Positions 17,872 to 26,944 are shown, counted from the first letter of the stretch. The stretch: 64,000 nt of DNA from Leptolyngbya boryana PCC 6306 (GCF_000353285.1 NZ_KB731324.1:4358577-4422576), one strand, 5' to 3'. Notes: generated by a model not told the origin, from the sequence alone. Program-made: numbers and translations.

Positions 17872-18921
17872 ATGACTACTTCAACCCCTAGAAGATTCCA
17901 ATCTGGTTTCGATCGAATTCTTGAAGCGCTGACCAGTGAAACTTCGATTTATGTGATGAAGCGATTATTGCAAGCATTATTTACACTCTTGCTTGCCGCC
18001 GCATTAAGCTTTTTCATCATTCAGCTTGCGCCAGGTGACTACCTCGATACGCTGCGCGAAAACCCGAAAATTTCGCCAGAACGGATTGATCAACTTCGCA
18101 AGCAATATGGGTTGGATCGATCTTGGATCGAACAGTTCTTCTTGTGGGTCTGGAACATCATTACAAAAGGTGACTTCGGAACGAGTTTTGTTTACAATCG
18201 CTCGGTTGTATCATTGCTCTGGGAACGAGTTCCCCCCACGCTTTTACTAGCAATCACTTCGCTGGTTGTAACGTGGGGCGTGGCGATTCCGTTGGGAATC
18301 TTAGCAGCGATTAAACAGCAAAAATGGGTGGATCGAGTTTTACAAGTACTCAGCTATGCAGGACAAGGATTTCCAAGCTTTGTGACTGCTTTGCTGCTGC
18401 TCATTTTTGCACAGAATACTTCGCCCCTGTTTCCAGTGGGAGATCTGACCAGCATTGATTTTGCAGATTTGAATTGGTTCGGTAAGATTCTCGATGTTGC
18501 CTGGCATTTGATTTTGCCGACTTTGGCTTTAGCGATCGCAGGATTTGCCGGATTGCAGCGAATTATGCGAGGTCAGTTGCTCGATGTGTTGCGCCAAGAT
18601 TATGTGCAAACGGCGCGCGCAAAGGGACTGTCCGAAAATCGCGTGATTTATGTTCATGCGTTGCGAAATGCAATCAACCCGCTGATTACGCTTTTGGGCT
18701 TTGAATTTGCCAGCCTGTTAGGTGGGGCCTTTATCACGGAGAATTTCTTTAATCTCCCAGGCTTGGGGAGATTGATTTTGCAAGCTGTTCAGGCTCAAGA
18801 TCTGTACTTGATTATGTCGAGCTTGATGATGGGAGCAGTGATGCTCATTGTCGGGAATTTACTAGCTGATTTACTGCTGAAAGCAGTTGATCCACGAATT
18901 AGCATTGATGACTTGAATTAG
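17872..18921 (+). CDS. ABC transporter permease, DppB/OppB family
   Basis: A 349-residue inner-membrane permease of the peptide/nickel family. The conserved N-terminal stretch (MKRLLQALFTLLLAAALSFFIIQLAPGD) begins at an internal methionine near residue 28. The loop that docks to the ATPase is DYVQTARAKGLSENRVIYVHALRNAINPLIT. The C-terminus LLADLLLKAVDPRI is family-typical. No DppC, ATPase or binding protein is adjacent, so the rest of the transporter must be encoded elsewhere. The first 27 residues are an extension; the true start may be 17872 or the later ATG. Confidence 0.88.
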   Translation: MTTSTPRRFQSGFDRILEALTSETSIYVMKRLLQALFTLLLAAALSFFIIQLAPGDYLDTLRENPKISPERIDQLRKQYGLDRSWIEQFFLWVWNIITKGDFGTSFVYNRSVVSLLWERVPPTLLLAITSLVVTWGVAIPLGILAAIKQQKWVDRVLQVLSYAGQGFPSFVTALLLLIFAQNTSPLFPVGDLTSIDFADLNWFGKILDVAWHLILPTLALAIAGFAGLQRIMRGQLLDVLRQDYVQTARAKGLSENRVIYVHALRNAINPLITLLGFEFASLLGGAFITENFFNLPGLGRLILQAVQAQDLYLIMSSLMMGAVMLIVGNLLADLLLKAVDPRISIDDLN

Positions 18922-19009
18922 CATGGATTCTAGGCAGATGAGCATCAATCATGATTCGTCTGAACTAAACCTGACTTTAAAGTTCAGGACATCAAGATGA
19001 GAGCTAAAA

Positions 19010-19312
19010 ATGTTTTCACAGACTTACTATTTAATTCGATCGAGAATTGACGGCAGCTATCTTGCTGCTTATCCGAAGTTAAAAGAAGACGAAGCGCGAT
19101 CGCCTGCAAATGGGTATGTCCTACTCTTTCAAGAACAATTCGATGCATTGGGATACCTGAACAAGTATGCAGGTGAAATGAGCGATCGCTTTGTCACCGA
19201 ATCGATCATTGGCTCGCAAATGACGAGTTTGCTTGATCGCTGGGGCTATAAGGGATTTGGCATCGTCAAAGACCCTTTGATTCCTACCATCGAATTTCTG
19301 TCAAAATCTTAG
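19010..19312 (+). CDS. Conserved hypothetical protein, 100 residues
   Basis: A soluble protein (MFSQTYYLIRSRIDGSYLAAYP at the start) with normal codon use and a clean ATG-to-TAG frame. No motif was recognised. It is isolated, 88 bases after the permease gene and 154 bases before the next. Confidence 0.5.
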   Translation: MFSQTYYLIRSRIDGSYLAAYPKLKEDEARSPANGYVLLFQEQFDALGYLNKYAGEMSDRFVTESIIGSQMTSLLDRWGYKGFGIVKDPLIPTIEFLSKS

Positions 19313-19466
19313 CCTCATCCACCTTGAGATAGGAATCACTGGAAGAAAAACTCACCCTGATGCAGATGGTGATCGATGGGAAAGTTTGAGTAGATAGTTG
19401 CAGATTTAACGCGAACTGCCTTTGGCAAGTTTCTAAAAAAACTCTGTACCTATGGAGGGTATCTGT

Positions 19467-19934
19467 ATGAAATCTTTGTTATCTGGACTCCGGTTTTTCT
19501 TCACGGTTTGCCTCTGTGCAACGATGATGTTTGTCTCAGTGGTATCGAGCGCTTCGGCTCAAGCTGTTGTCAAAGACAAACCGATGACGAACGAAGCATC
19601 CGAAGTCGCAAAAGAATATGAACGGACTGCGAAAGACACGATCGATAAAGGTGGTTTGCAATCACTCGAAGAAGTTCGCGATCGCTCGAAAGGTGGCGCG
19701 ATCAACGAAGTGCAAGGCACCGCAGGCTTCTATAACATGAAGCGCCCATCGAATACCGACGCTAAATCGATCGAGCAACAGATCGAAGAAGGGTTAGATA
19801 ACGCTGGAGAAGCACCTGCAAAGCTCAGCAGTGAAGCCAAGAAAGCTGCAAAAGATGCTGAGAAGACCGCTAAGAAAACCGCTAAGCAAGCAGAAAGAGC
19901 AGCGAAGAAAGCGATGAACTCAATGAATGACTAA
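19467..19934 (+). CDS. Secreted Lys/Ala-rich protein, possibly low-temperature-induced family
   Basis: A 155-residue protein with a signal peptide (MKSLLSGLRFFFTVCLCATMMFVSVVSSASA). The mature part has GGAINEVQGTAGFYNMKRPSNT, resembling the NEVQG-type region of cyanobacterial proteins annotated low temperature-induced; that match is from memory. The last 40 residues are a highly charged helix of repeated KKAAKDAEKTAKK type. The start at 19467 follows GGAGG by eight bases. A terminator follows 40 bases after the stop. Function unknown. Confidence 0.7.
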   Translation: MKSLLSGLRFFFTVCLCATMMFVSVVSSASAQAVVKDKPMTNEASEVAKEYERTAKDTIDKGGLQSLEEVRDRSKGGAINEVQGTAGFYNMKRPSNTDAKSIEQQIEEGLDNAGEAPAKLSSEAKKAAKDAEKTAKKTAKQAERAAKKAMNSMND

Positions 19935-19974
19935 ATCCTACAGCTGGCTTAAACGTGGATAAATGCAGACTAAG

Positions 19975-20005
19975 GAGGTAATTAGGATATTGCCTCTTTT
20001 TTTTT
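19975..20005 (+). terminator. Rho-independent terminator
   Basis: GAGGTAAT (19975-19982) pairs with ATTGCCTC (19989-19996) around a six-base loop, followed by nine T. Confidence 0.85.
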
Positions 20006-20024
20006 GCAATGATTTTTGCAATGA

Positions 20025-20390
20025 TCAAGCTCCATCTTGATAAATGGAGAGTTCATCGACTCGAATCTCAAACTGATCGAGCATCTCTGGAGTAGGGTAG
20101 ATGCGGATTCGAGCATCTGTAGAAAATTCTGCTAGCTCATTGCCCAGATTGACAACCTGACTGAGTATTGCCCAATTCGTTACACGATTAGGACAAACAA
20201 TCACTAACGTGACAACATTCGTGGTAGTTGTGATTGCCCAAGCACAGGCATTGAGTAAGGTTTGGAGTTCTGAAGTGCACTGTTGTCGAAAGCGTTGGGT
20301 AAGAGATAAGTCAAGCTGACGGCGCAGGTCGCGATCGTCGATTCCAAGCTGTTCTGGGGGAAGATCATCCCAGGGAAGAAAGGGTGTCAT
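20025..20390 (-). CDS. Conserved hypothetical protein, 121 residues
   Basis: A soluble protein starting MTPFLPWDDLPPEQLGIDDRD at ATG 20390. The middle contains a hydrophobic beta-strand-like segment (TTTTNVVTLVIVCPNRVTNW). No signal peptide and no family recognised. It is transcribed toward the terminator at 19975-20005. Confidence 0.5.
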   Translation of the reverse strand: MTPFLPWDDLPPEQLGIDDRDLRRQLDLSLTQRFRQQCTSELQTLLNACAWAITTTTNVVTLVIVCPNRVTNWAILSQVVNLGNELAEFSTDARIRIYPTPEMLDQFEIRVDELSIYQDGA

Positions 20391-20757
20391 TAGCGGGTTA
20401 TCTCCTCTGATGCAATGAGCGATCGCTCGTAGACGACCTGTTTCAGTCGCCCCGATATTCCAAGGCTCGCGATAACGCCGATCGCTCAGAAATCATCTAA
20501 ACCTTTGAATTGAAAGTCAGCCCTCCTGCTCAGAAGCTTTGCGCCGTCTCAATCTCTGCGGCTGAAACAGCAGAAGCTTTTTCCAGTTTAGAACATTGGA
20601 TTTGCAGACTCGCGACAGCTATTAACCCTGTACTCAATCTCTAAACATAGCTCAGCACAACCTTTCTAAAGTCTGCCTGGGAAAGGGGATGAGAATTAGT
20701 CACTTCAGCAGCAGGCGATGTTTTAAACTAGACAGACACTCGATCGATAGACTCCTC
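20391..20757. other. Intergenic region
   Basis: About 370 bases between divergent genes; only scattered CGATCG/GCGATCGC-type palindromes are seen. Confidence 0.5.
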
Positions 20758-21072
20758 ATGTCAGACTCCCCTACCCCCCAATCCCCTACTCCCCAATCCC
20801 CTACCCCACTCCGCTGCCTCCTCGGCGCGATCGTTGCCGCTGTCCTCGCTTATGCGCTCTACAACATGACAAGCTCGATCGCGATTTCTTTCGCTACCAA
20901 ACCGATCGATACCGACACGACACTTATCGTTCAGCGCATTTCCTCCGCCGTCCGCACCCTCGTTTTGGGCATGAGCGCAATGGGAACCGGAATTTTCGGA
21001 CTTGCAGCTCTGGGACTATTTGCCCTCGCCATCCAACTGCTGTTCCGCAAACCGGATTCTTCCGCAAACTAA
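20758..21072 (+). CDS. DUF3082-type membrane protein with repeat-encoded N-terminus
   Basis: A 104-residue protein of the cyanobacterial DUF3082 type. After MSDSPTPQSPTPQSPTPLRC come two hydrophobic helices (about 20-50 and 75-97). The Pro-Thr-Gln-Ser part is encoded by a C-rich heptamer-like repeat (20768-20811), the same repeat type found between genes elsewhere in the window. I use the ATG at 20758; the frame is open to 20689 but the extra residues look non-coding. Function unknown. Confidence 0.7.
   Translation: MSDSPTPQSPTPQSPTPLRCLLGAIVAAVLAYALYNMTSSIAISFATKPIDTDTTLIVQRISSAVRTLVLGMSAMGTGIFGLAALGLFALAIQLLFRKPDSSAN
20768..20811. repeat. C-rich short tandem repeat inside a coding region
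   Basis: Repeated units of the form CCCCAAT and CCCCTAC run through the 5' end of the DUF3082 gene and encode its SPTPQ repeats. Short tandem repeats of this length are common in cyanobacterial intergenic DNA. Confidence 0.7.
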
Positions 21073-21304
21073 AGCAAAAAAACCGTGACTTCCTGAGCCA
21101 ACTCCTGCTAAAATCAAAAGCCCGAATCGGCAAGCAGGCATGTCCAAATTCTTTTTTTCTTGAGACTTTCTCGATCGACATCCCGCCAGTCGGCATCGCT
21201 TAGGGTTGCATCTGTTTCCCCAGCAAACCTCAACATATCATCCCTCGCAGAACTGCCCGAATTTCGGCACACAGTTTAACCCCAACGGAGACTGAAAATT
21301 CAAG

Positions 21305-21684
21305 TTTTCCACAGATCTTTACGCTACTTTTCCACAGGGTAGCGTAGTTTTCCACAGGAAAAAAGGTGATCCTGTGGAAAAACCGTGTTTACACTGAAAA
21401 AACCATCAGAAAATGTATAATAACAGGCTGTAGTGATCAGAATTCAGAAAGTGAAATCGCTGAAACCCCCATTCCATCGTCGTATTCTGCTGAAATGATC
21501 CTTTACGATACATTTTCTAGCATTGACAGAAATAAGCATTTGGAAGCACAATAAGACCGTTTCAGAAACCGCTTCAAAAACGGCTGAAACCAGTACATAT
21601 GCAACGTCCTAGCCGATCTTAATGATGCAAACTCGCATCGTAAGCTCTGGCTGAACTTTTTTGTGTCGATTGAAGTTTTCCACA
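21305..21684. other. DnaA-box cluster, candidate chromosomal replication origin
   Basis: Five exact copies of the cyanobacterial DnaA box TTTTCCACA occur in this intergenic region: plus strand at 21305-21313, 21328-21336, 21348-21356 and 21676-21684, and minus strand at 21373-21381. The second sits in the loop of a 7-bp hairpin (ACGCTAC 21321-21327 with GTAGCGT 21339-21345). The third and fourth form a perfect 12-bp inverted repeat (21348-21359 with 21370-21381). Four boxes within 77 bases is far above chance. No dnaA or dnaN gene is in the window, but cyanobacterial origins are not always beside dnaA. Confidence 0.7.
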
Positions 21685-21736
21685 GCCTGTTGAAAAACCA
21701 GGCTCGTTTGTTTACATCTCCAAATCGAGAGCTTTT

Positions 21737-21937
21737 ATGTACCCGATCATCAGCATCTTAACCGACCTTCCCGAAGCCCTTCATACCTCCTTGACCCAAT
21801 ATTTAGAGCAGCATCCAGATTGGGATCAAGATCAAGTTCTAACCGCCGCATTGAGCCTCTTTTTATTGCAGAATGGAGAATGCGATCGACAAATAACCTC
21901 GGTTTACCTCGATACGCTTTTCAAACACTCCACTTAA
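21737..21937 (+). CDS. DUF2811 family small protein
   Basis: A 66-residue protein (ILTDLPEALHTSLTQYLEQHPDWDQDQVLTAALSLFLLQNG) of the cyanobacterial DUF2811 family. The stretch resembles a helix-turn-helix or ribbon-helix-helix-like fold, but function is unknown. It ends nine bases before hemJ, so the two are probably co-transcribed, and it is the first gene to the right of the DnaA-box cluster. Confidence 0.75.
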   Translation: MYPIISILTDLPEALHTSLTQYLEQHPDWDQDQVLTAALSLFLLQNGECDRQITSVYLDTLFKHST

Positions 21938-21946
21938 TTATTTTCT

Positions 21947-22522
21947 ATGGCATATCAGTGGTTTAAGGCGTTTCACATCGTAGGAATTGTCTGCTGGTTT
22001 GCGGGAATGTTTTATCTGCCTCGGCTCTTTGTCTACCATGCTGAAGCAAATGAACAACCCGAACCTGCCCGCAGCATTCTTAAGGCGCAGTATCAGATCA
22101 TGGAGAAGCGCTTATACAGCATCATTATGACCCCAGCGATGTTACTCACAATCGCCATGGCGATTGGGCTAATTTCAACTGAACCCGATGTGTTGAAAGA
22201 GCCTTGGCTGCATGTCAAATTAGCCTGTGTTGCTTTGCTTGTGGGATATCACCATCTCTGTAAGCGCATCATGAAACAATTTGCATCAGACACTTGCAAA
22301 ATGACAGGTCAGCAGTTTCGCTGGTTTAATGAGTTTCCAACGGTGTTTTTTGTGATTGTTGTGATGCTGGCGGTGTTTAAGAATAACATTCCAACCAGTG
22401 CAACGGCTTGGGGCATTTTTGCAATGACGATCGCGATGGCAGCATTCATTCAGTTGTATGCAAGAAAACGTCGCCTCGCTAAGGAACAGGAGGCGCAAGC
22501 GATCGCAGAATCTGTTTCGTGA
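21947..22522 (+). CDS. hemJ: Protoporphyrinogen oxidase HemJ
   Basis: A 191-residue membrane enzyme oxidising protoporphyrinogen IX to protoporphyrin IX for haem and chlorophyll. It has four hydrophobic helices and the family start YQWFKAFHIVGIVCWFAGMFYLPRLFVYH, with the conserved histidine near residue 10. HVKLACV carries the second conserved region. Length is normal. Probably co-transcribed with the DUF2811 gene. Confidence 0.93.
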   Translation: MAYQWFKAFHIVGIVCWFAGMFYLPRLFVYHAEANEQPEPARSILKAQYQIMEKRLYSIIMTPAMLLTIAMAIGLISTEPDVLKEPWLHVKLACVALLVGYHHLCKRIMKQFASDTCKMTGQQFRWFNEFPTVFFVIVVMLAVFKNNIPTSATAWGIFAMTIAMAAFIQLYARKRRLAKEQEAQAIAESVS

Positions 22523-22551
22523 TCTCAAGTTGAATTCAAGTTGAATTCCAT

Positions 22552-22590
22552 AAAAAATCGCGATCGTAACTTGTGCGATCGCGATTTTTT
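22552..22590. terminator. Bidirectional terminator between hemJ and DUF2996 gene
   Basis: Perfect 15-base arms (22552-22566 and 22576-22590) around a nine-base loop give six A before and six T after the stem, so it can end transcription of both convergent genes. The stem core contains the HIP1 palindrome GCGATCGC. Confidence 0.92.
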
Positions 22591-22604
22591 AATTCATGCT
22601 TTCA

Positions 22605-23231
22605 CTAATTCCGTGCTAACCACTTTTGACCATTCAAGCGCTGCACTGCACCAAAAACCAAAAGGTCGAGCGAAACTTTCCGTTCATCAATCAGAAAAGA
22701 CTCCATCGTACTCAGGAGATCACCCTCGGCGCACGCAAAGCCTTTCAGACCATTAATGCTTTCATCAAAGAAGTAAATGTTGAACTCGCGCAACTGCTTG
22801 TAACTCGGCTGCCACTTGCCAATCACTTGCCAACATTCTGGAGCCTGATCATATCCTTTGATCGGAATTTTGCGCTTCTCGAAATGTAGCTCTAGCGATC
22901 GAGTGCCTAATTTCTCTAGCCCTTGCTTGAGCGCCGGCAAATAATCTTGCTGAATGAACTCTCCAAATGGTTTGTCTTCAACACTAGGAGCCTTTTCTTT
23001 CTTCGCCTTTGCAGGTTTTAGCGCCTCATCAGATTTCGCAGCTTTCGGTTTTGCTGAGTTAACATTATTCTCAACGGCAGTGGGATCAGGCGCATTCGCA
23101 GAAGGAATTTCAGTCGTCGCAGATGTAGATTCGCTATGCAAGTTTTCTTTGACAACCTCCGGGACATTGCCACCGACGGTTGGTGGGAGTTCCTTGTCTT
23201 CACCTTGAGGGTTCGTTTCTTCCGTTGCCAT
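22605..23231 (-). CDS. DUF2996 family protein
   Basis: A 208-residue protein with a disordered N-terminal half rich in Pro, Lys, Ala and Glu (to about residue 95) and a folded C-terminal domain (PFGEFIQQDYLPALKQGLEKLG to the end) typical of DUF2996, a family of cyanobacteria and plastids of unknown function. Start is ATG 23231. It converges on hemJ. Confidence 0.8.
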   Translation of the reverse strand: MATEETNPQGEDKELPPTVGGNVPEVVKENLHSESTSATTEIPSANAPDPTAVENNVNSAKPKAAKSDEALKPAKAKKEKAPSVEDKPFGEFIQQDYLPALKQGLEKLGTRSLELHFEKRKIPIKGYDQAPECWQVIGKWQPSYKQLREFNIYFFDESINGLKGFACAEGDLLSTMESFLIDERKVSLDLLVFGAVQRLNGQKWLARN

Positions 23232-23310
23232 AACACCAATTCCGTTTGGGAGTACTCGTCTTTAATAATATCGAACAGCGGCAAGTGAGCGAAAGGATTT
23301 AGGTGTCTCG

Positions 23311-24135
23311 ATGAATCGATTTTCTTTGAAGGTTTGGATTGATGGAAGCGGGTATCCGATCCTCTGTTTGCATGGGCATCCCGGCTCAGGTCGCAGTATG
23401 AGCGTGTTTACTGAGCATTTCGCGCAACGGTTTTATACAATTTCGCCTGACCTACGTGGCTACGGACAATCCAAGACACGCGAAAACTTCGTCATGCTGG
23501 ATCATCTGGATGATTTGCAGGGCGTGTTGGATCAGTATGGAATCGATCGCTGTTTAATTCTGGGTTGGTCACTGGGCGGGATCATCGCACTTGAACTTGC
23601 TGCACGATTTCCAGATCGAGTCAGCGGACTCATCTTGATTGCAACTTCCGCGCGCCCCTGGGGAGATCATCCCAAAATTAGCTTTCAGGACAATCTATTC
23701 ACTGCAATTGCTGGAATTCTCAATGCAGTCCGCCCCGGTTGGCAGTGGAACATTGATACGTTTGCAAAGCGATCGCTGTTTCGTTACTTAGTCCGACACC
23801 ATACACCCGCAACCTATCGCTACATTGCGAGTGATGCAATGTATGCCTTTCTCAAGACTTCGCTGGCTGCAAATCGAGCTTTGAATGCAGCGTTGAGTCC
23901 AGGTTACTATCGAGTTCAAAATTTTGAAGACATTAGCTGTCCAGTGCTCATGCTAGCAGGAGAACACGATCGACATATCACCGCGATTTCTAGTGTTGAA
24001 ACTGCGAAAAATCTACCAAACTGCGAATATAAAGTTTATCCAAACACCGCGCACTTATTGCCTTGGGAGATCCCCGAAACAATCCTCGACGATATCGATC
24101 AATGGCTCGATCAACACCCTGAAAGTTGGAGGTGA
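23311..24135 (+). CDS. Alpha/beta-fold hydrolase
   Basis: A 274-residue cytosolic hydrolase. The nucleophile elbow is GWSLGG (serine near residue 92), the oxyanion region is HGHPGSG, the acid is likely the aspartate in GEHDRHI, and the histidine is in NTAHLLPWE. Substrate unknown; overall shape resembles haloperoxidase or esterase-like members. It is a single plus-strand gene, divergent from the DUF2996 gene. Confidence 0.85.
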   Translation: MNRFSLKVWIDGSGYPILCLHGHPGSGRSMSVFTEHFAQRFYTISPDLRGYGQSKTRENFVMLDHLDDLQGVLDQYGIDRCLILGWSLGGIIALELAARFPDRVSGLILIATSARPWGDHPKISFQDNLFTAIAGILNAVRPGWQWNIDTFAKRSLFRYLVRHHTPATYRYIASDAMYAFLKTSLAANRALNAALSPGYYRVQNFEDISCPVLMLAGEHDRHITAISSVETAKNLPNCEYKVYPNTAHLLPWEIPETILDDIDQWLDQHPESWR

Positions 24136-24238
24136 TCGTAGAACTTCATTCATCCACACCCCTAGTAGTTTTCTAGGCGAGGGCGATTCGGCGGTCTTCT
24201 CAAACTCTCAGATGCAGGGATCATGCCTGATAAAACGG

Positions 24239-24269
24239 TGTAGAGACGGCTCACCGAACCGCCTCTACA
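24239..24269. other. Hairpin downstream of DUF1816 gene
   Basis: TGTAGAG (24239-24245) plus CGG pairs with CCG plus CTCTACA (24263-24269), with one mismatch in the stem. There is no T-run. It looks like the dispersed hairpin repeats frequent between cyanobacterial genes; it may mark the 3' end of the minus-strand gene. Confidence 0.5.
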
Positions 24270-24277
24270 GGAATGGT

Positions 24278-24556
24278 TTAATACTGGCTACTAAACACGC
24301 CGGAGACTTTAAACCCCACATCCACCTTCTCGTCGTAAATCGTCAGATTCGACGGCTTACAACGCTTTACATCAATGCGGATATTCGTTGCGCCCTCTTT
24401 CTCCAAATCTTCTACATAGCCGCCTTGATGGGTTGCTGCTGTCTTCTGGTTTGGAAAAGGACCAAAATAATACACACAGCGGGGATTATCGGTTGTCACC
24501 TCAACCCACCAGGCAAAACCGACCGCACTAAGAAAACTTGTCCAAAGTTCATTCAT
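24278..24556 (-). CDS. DUF1816 domain protein
   Basis: A 92-residue protein with FAWWVEVTTDNPRCVYYFGPF and GYVEDLEKEGA, the core of the cyanobacterial DUF1816 family, which is related to small phycobilisome-linked proteins. No signal peptide. Function unknown. It lies 166 bases after rlmB on the same strand. Confidence 0.8.
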   Translation of the reverse strand: MNELWTSFLSAVGFAWWVEVTTDNPRCVYYFGPFPNQKTAATHQGGYVEDLEKEGATNIRIDVKRCKPSNLTIYDEKVDVGFKVSGVFSSQY

Positions 24557-24722
24557 AAGCCTGTTTATTTACCCAAAGAACTACCTGCAAACAGGAGCAA
24601 TCATCCGTTCAAACTGCAAACTTTGAGAAGCATCATGCCTAGATTGTGCATCCGATCGACGGTTCAGTGCTGTGCTTGATGTTTCAAAACTGGAGTTCAA
24701 ACTTCTTTATACTCCGTTACAC

Positions 24723-26384
24723 TTAACTTTTCAATCCAAAAGTTGGCTTAAGTCCATCAATGTGGATGGTGCTTTCCCAGCGTTGGCGGAACACTTCATA
24801 AAGTGCCATTCCTGCTGCTACAGAAGCATTTAAGCTGGGCGTTGTGCCTTGTAGTGGAACTGAGACCAGTACATCACACCCGCGCTGCACCACTAATCCT
24901 AAACCTTCCCCTTCTGCACCGATTACCACCACAGCAGCTTTCGCAAATTTTACCGTATGAATCGGCTGACTGGATTCAGAAGCTGTGCCATAAATCCAAA
25001 ATCCTGCGGATTTTAAATCTTCCAAAGCACGCGCAAGATTGACGACACGGGCAACTGGGAGTTTTTCGATCGCACCTGCTGCAACCTTCATCACAGTTGA
25101 GGTTACGCCAACAGCACGCCGTTGCGGGATCACGATCCCCTGTGCTCCTAAAGCTTCGGCTGTCCGAATGATTGCACCTAAGTTATGGGGATCAGTAATC
25201 CCATCAGCAACGACAATCACAGGCTGATCGGTTGCTGCTTTAGCTCGCACAATTAAATTGTCTAGCTCGGTGTACTCATAAGCTGCAACTTGGGCTGCGA
25301 TCCCCTGATGATTGGCACCATGCGTAATTTGATCCAATCGTTTCGGGGTTACTTCATCAATGACAGTTCCGTTGGCTTTTGCTTGGTTTAGTAAAGACAA
25401 ATAGCGGGGATCGTAATGCAGCTTTTCAGTTACCCAAATTCGGTTTAAAGTGCGCTCTCCCTGTAGAGCAGTTAAGACAGGATGGCGACCATAGAGCAGA
25501 TCGGGTTCTTCATTGCTTTCAAAAGGTTCATCATGTGAAACGAAATGCGAAGGAATATCATCGCGCGCTTGTTCAGCTAAGAAGCGATCGCGCTTCTCAA
25601 ATCGTGAGTCTGATCCAGGTGCAGACCGATCAAATTTCCGCCCCCCGAACTCACCTCTTGGGCGATCAAAGCTCCGTTCTTGTCGCTCACCCGTGGGACG
25701 GTCAAAGTTGCGCTCTTTCCGTTGTTCGCCCTTAAATCCGTCTCTTGGACGGTCAAAGTTGCGCTCACGGCTTTCGTAGCCGCCACGTCGTTCTCTTCTT
25801 TCGCCGTTGAACTCACGATTCGGACGATCGAAGTTGCGCTCTCTTCTCTCACCATTAAATTCACGGTTGGGACGATCGAAGCTGCGTTTTTCGCCGTTGA
25901 ACTCGCCTTTGGGACGATCGAAGTTGCGCTCTCTTCTCTCGCCATTGAATTCACGGTTGGGGCGATCGAAGCTGCGTTTTTCGCCATTGAACTCGCCTTT
26001 GGGACGGTCAAAGTTGCGCTCTCTTCTCTCGCCATTAAATTCTGAACGATCCCGCCCACGTGCGCCGGAGCCATCGCGTTTTTCAAAGCGTCGTTCACCT
26101 GAATCATTGCGATTCGGACGATCGAAGCTGCGCTCTTTGCGCTCATATCGGCGCTCACCGGAACCCTCATTGCGATCCCGTGCAGAGTTATCGCGTTTTT
26201 CAAAGCGTTGCTCACCCGAATCGTAAGAGCGGCGCTCAGGGCGAGAATCGCGATCGAAACTGCCCTCACTGTCGCGACGTTTAGGAGCACCAACCCGCTT
26301 GCCCTTAAACTTCGGTTTGCCTCCACCAGCATCGCGATTTGCTCGACCCTTGGAATTGGAGTTGCGTCTATCGGAAGTAGCCAT
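24723..26384 (-). CDS. rlmB: 23S rRNA 2'-O-methyltransferase RlmB (TrmH/SpoU family) with long repeat N-terminus
   Basis: A 553-residue protein. The last 255 residues are a complete SpoU methyltransferase: a substrate-binding part starting [23 protein letters not shown], then the trefoil-knot motifs [28 protein letters not shown] and [22 protein letters not shown]. RlmB methylates G2251 of 23S rRNA. The first 290 residues are an unusual disordered tract of FDRP, EFNGE and RRERN repeats, strongly positive. Many cyanobacterial and plastid homologues have N-terminal extensions, but this one is long. Start is ATG 26384. It follows the mini-RNase III gene by 88 bases, a gene order also known in Bacillus (mrnC-rlmB). 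Confidence 0.9.
   Translation of the reverse strand: MATSDRRNSNSKGRANRDAGGGKPKFKGKRVGAPKRRDSEGSFDRDSRPERRSYDSGEQRFEKRDNSARDRNEGSGERRYERKERSFDRPNRNDSGERRFEKRDGSGARGRDRSEFNGERRERNFDRPKGEFNGEKRSFDRPNREFNGERRERNFDRPKGEFNGEKRSFDRPNREFNGERRERNFDRPNREFNGERRERRGGYESRERNFDRPRDGFKGEQRKERNFDRPTGERQERSFDRPRGEFGGRKFDRSAPGSDSRFEKRDRFLAEQARDDIPSHFVSHDEPFESNEEPDLLYGRHPVLTALQGERTLNRIWVTEKLHYDPRYLSLLNQAKANGTVIDEVTPKRLDQITHGANHQGIAAQVAAYEYTELDNLIVRAKAATDQPVIVVADGITDPHNLGAIIRTAEALGAQGIVIPQRRAVGVTSTVMKVAAGAIEKLPVARVVNLARALEDLKSAGFWIYGTASESSQPIHTVKFAKAAVVVIGAEGEGLGLVVQRGCDVLVSVPLQGTTPSLNASVAAGMALYEVFRQRWESTIHIDGLKPTFGLKS
25807..26041. repeat. 90-bp coding tandem repeat in rlmB
   Basis: About 2.6 copies of a 90-base unit encode the 30-residue repeats containing [20 protein letters not shown] and REFNGE. 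Copies differ by few bases, suggesting recent duplication. It lies inside the rlmB reading frame and is not a CRISPR array. Confidence 0.85.
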
Positions 26385-26472
26385 AATGATTTAATCCTGT
26401 TGAAGAGAAGGCGAAGAGATACGAATTTGAGACGAGCAGTAACCTTCGCCTCAAGCTTAGTATTGATTCTGT

Positions 26473-26892
26473 TTACTGAAGGTCGAGAAATCCTAGTAAC
26501 TCAGACAAACGATCGGGGTTAGTGAGATAGAGATAGCCAATCAGTGCTTCCAAACTGGTGGCAAGCTGATAAATTTCCGGCTCAAGTCGTTTCGGGCGGT
26601 TTAAAGCGGCATTGCGACCTCGTTTGACAAACTCATGTTCAGCTTCGCTTAAGTGGGGCATGAGCGATCGTAAATGCGCGGCTTGGGACTCCGCCTTTAC
26701 ATGCGACACAACTTGCCGATGATAATCTTCAGAACGCTTCGGTGGCAAGAGAAACTGCCTCCGAATATACAGTTCGTAAACTGCATCTCCCAAATAGGCA
26801 AATGCAGCCGGAGAAAGACGCTGGATCTCAGACGAGGAAGGAGCAGACAACCCTGGAGACAATTCCAAAAAACCTAACTCATTTGAGATCAC
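26473..26892 (-). CDS. mrnC: Mini-ribonuclease 3 (MrnC)
   Basis: A 139-residue enzyme consisting of an RNase III catalytic domain without a dsRNA-binding domain. AFAYLGDAVYELYIRR is the signature region containing the metal-binding aspartate, and ATSLEALIGYLYL holds the second acidic residue. In Bacillus this enzyme matures 23S rRNA, and its gene likewise sits beside rlmB. Two cyanobacterial copies are common. Start ATG 26892. Confidence 0.9.
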   Translation of the reverse strand: MISNELGFLELSPGLSAPSSSEIQRLSPAAFAYLGDAVYELYIRRQFLLPPKRSEDYHRQVVSHVKAESQAAHLRSLMPHLSEAEHEFVKRGRNAALNRPKRLEPEIYQLATSLEALIGYLYLTNPDRLSELLGFLDLQ

Positions 26893-26944
26893 ATCTGTTC
26901 TAGCTCCACGTGAGAAATCAAGCTTACTGATCCTAGCAGACCAT

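Noticed and set aside
21366-21554. 62-codon frame in the DnaA-box region
   Set aside because: It runs through a DnaA box and the right arm of the origin inverted repeat, starts at GTG without a ribosome site and has no family features.
25807-26041. CRISPR-like repeat array
   Set aside because: The repeats are in-frame coding units of rlmB without unique spacers.
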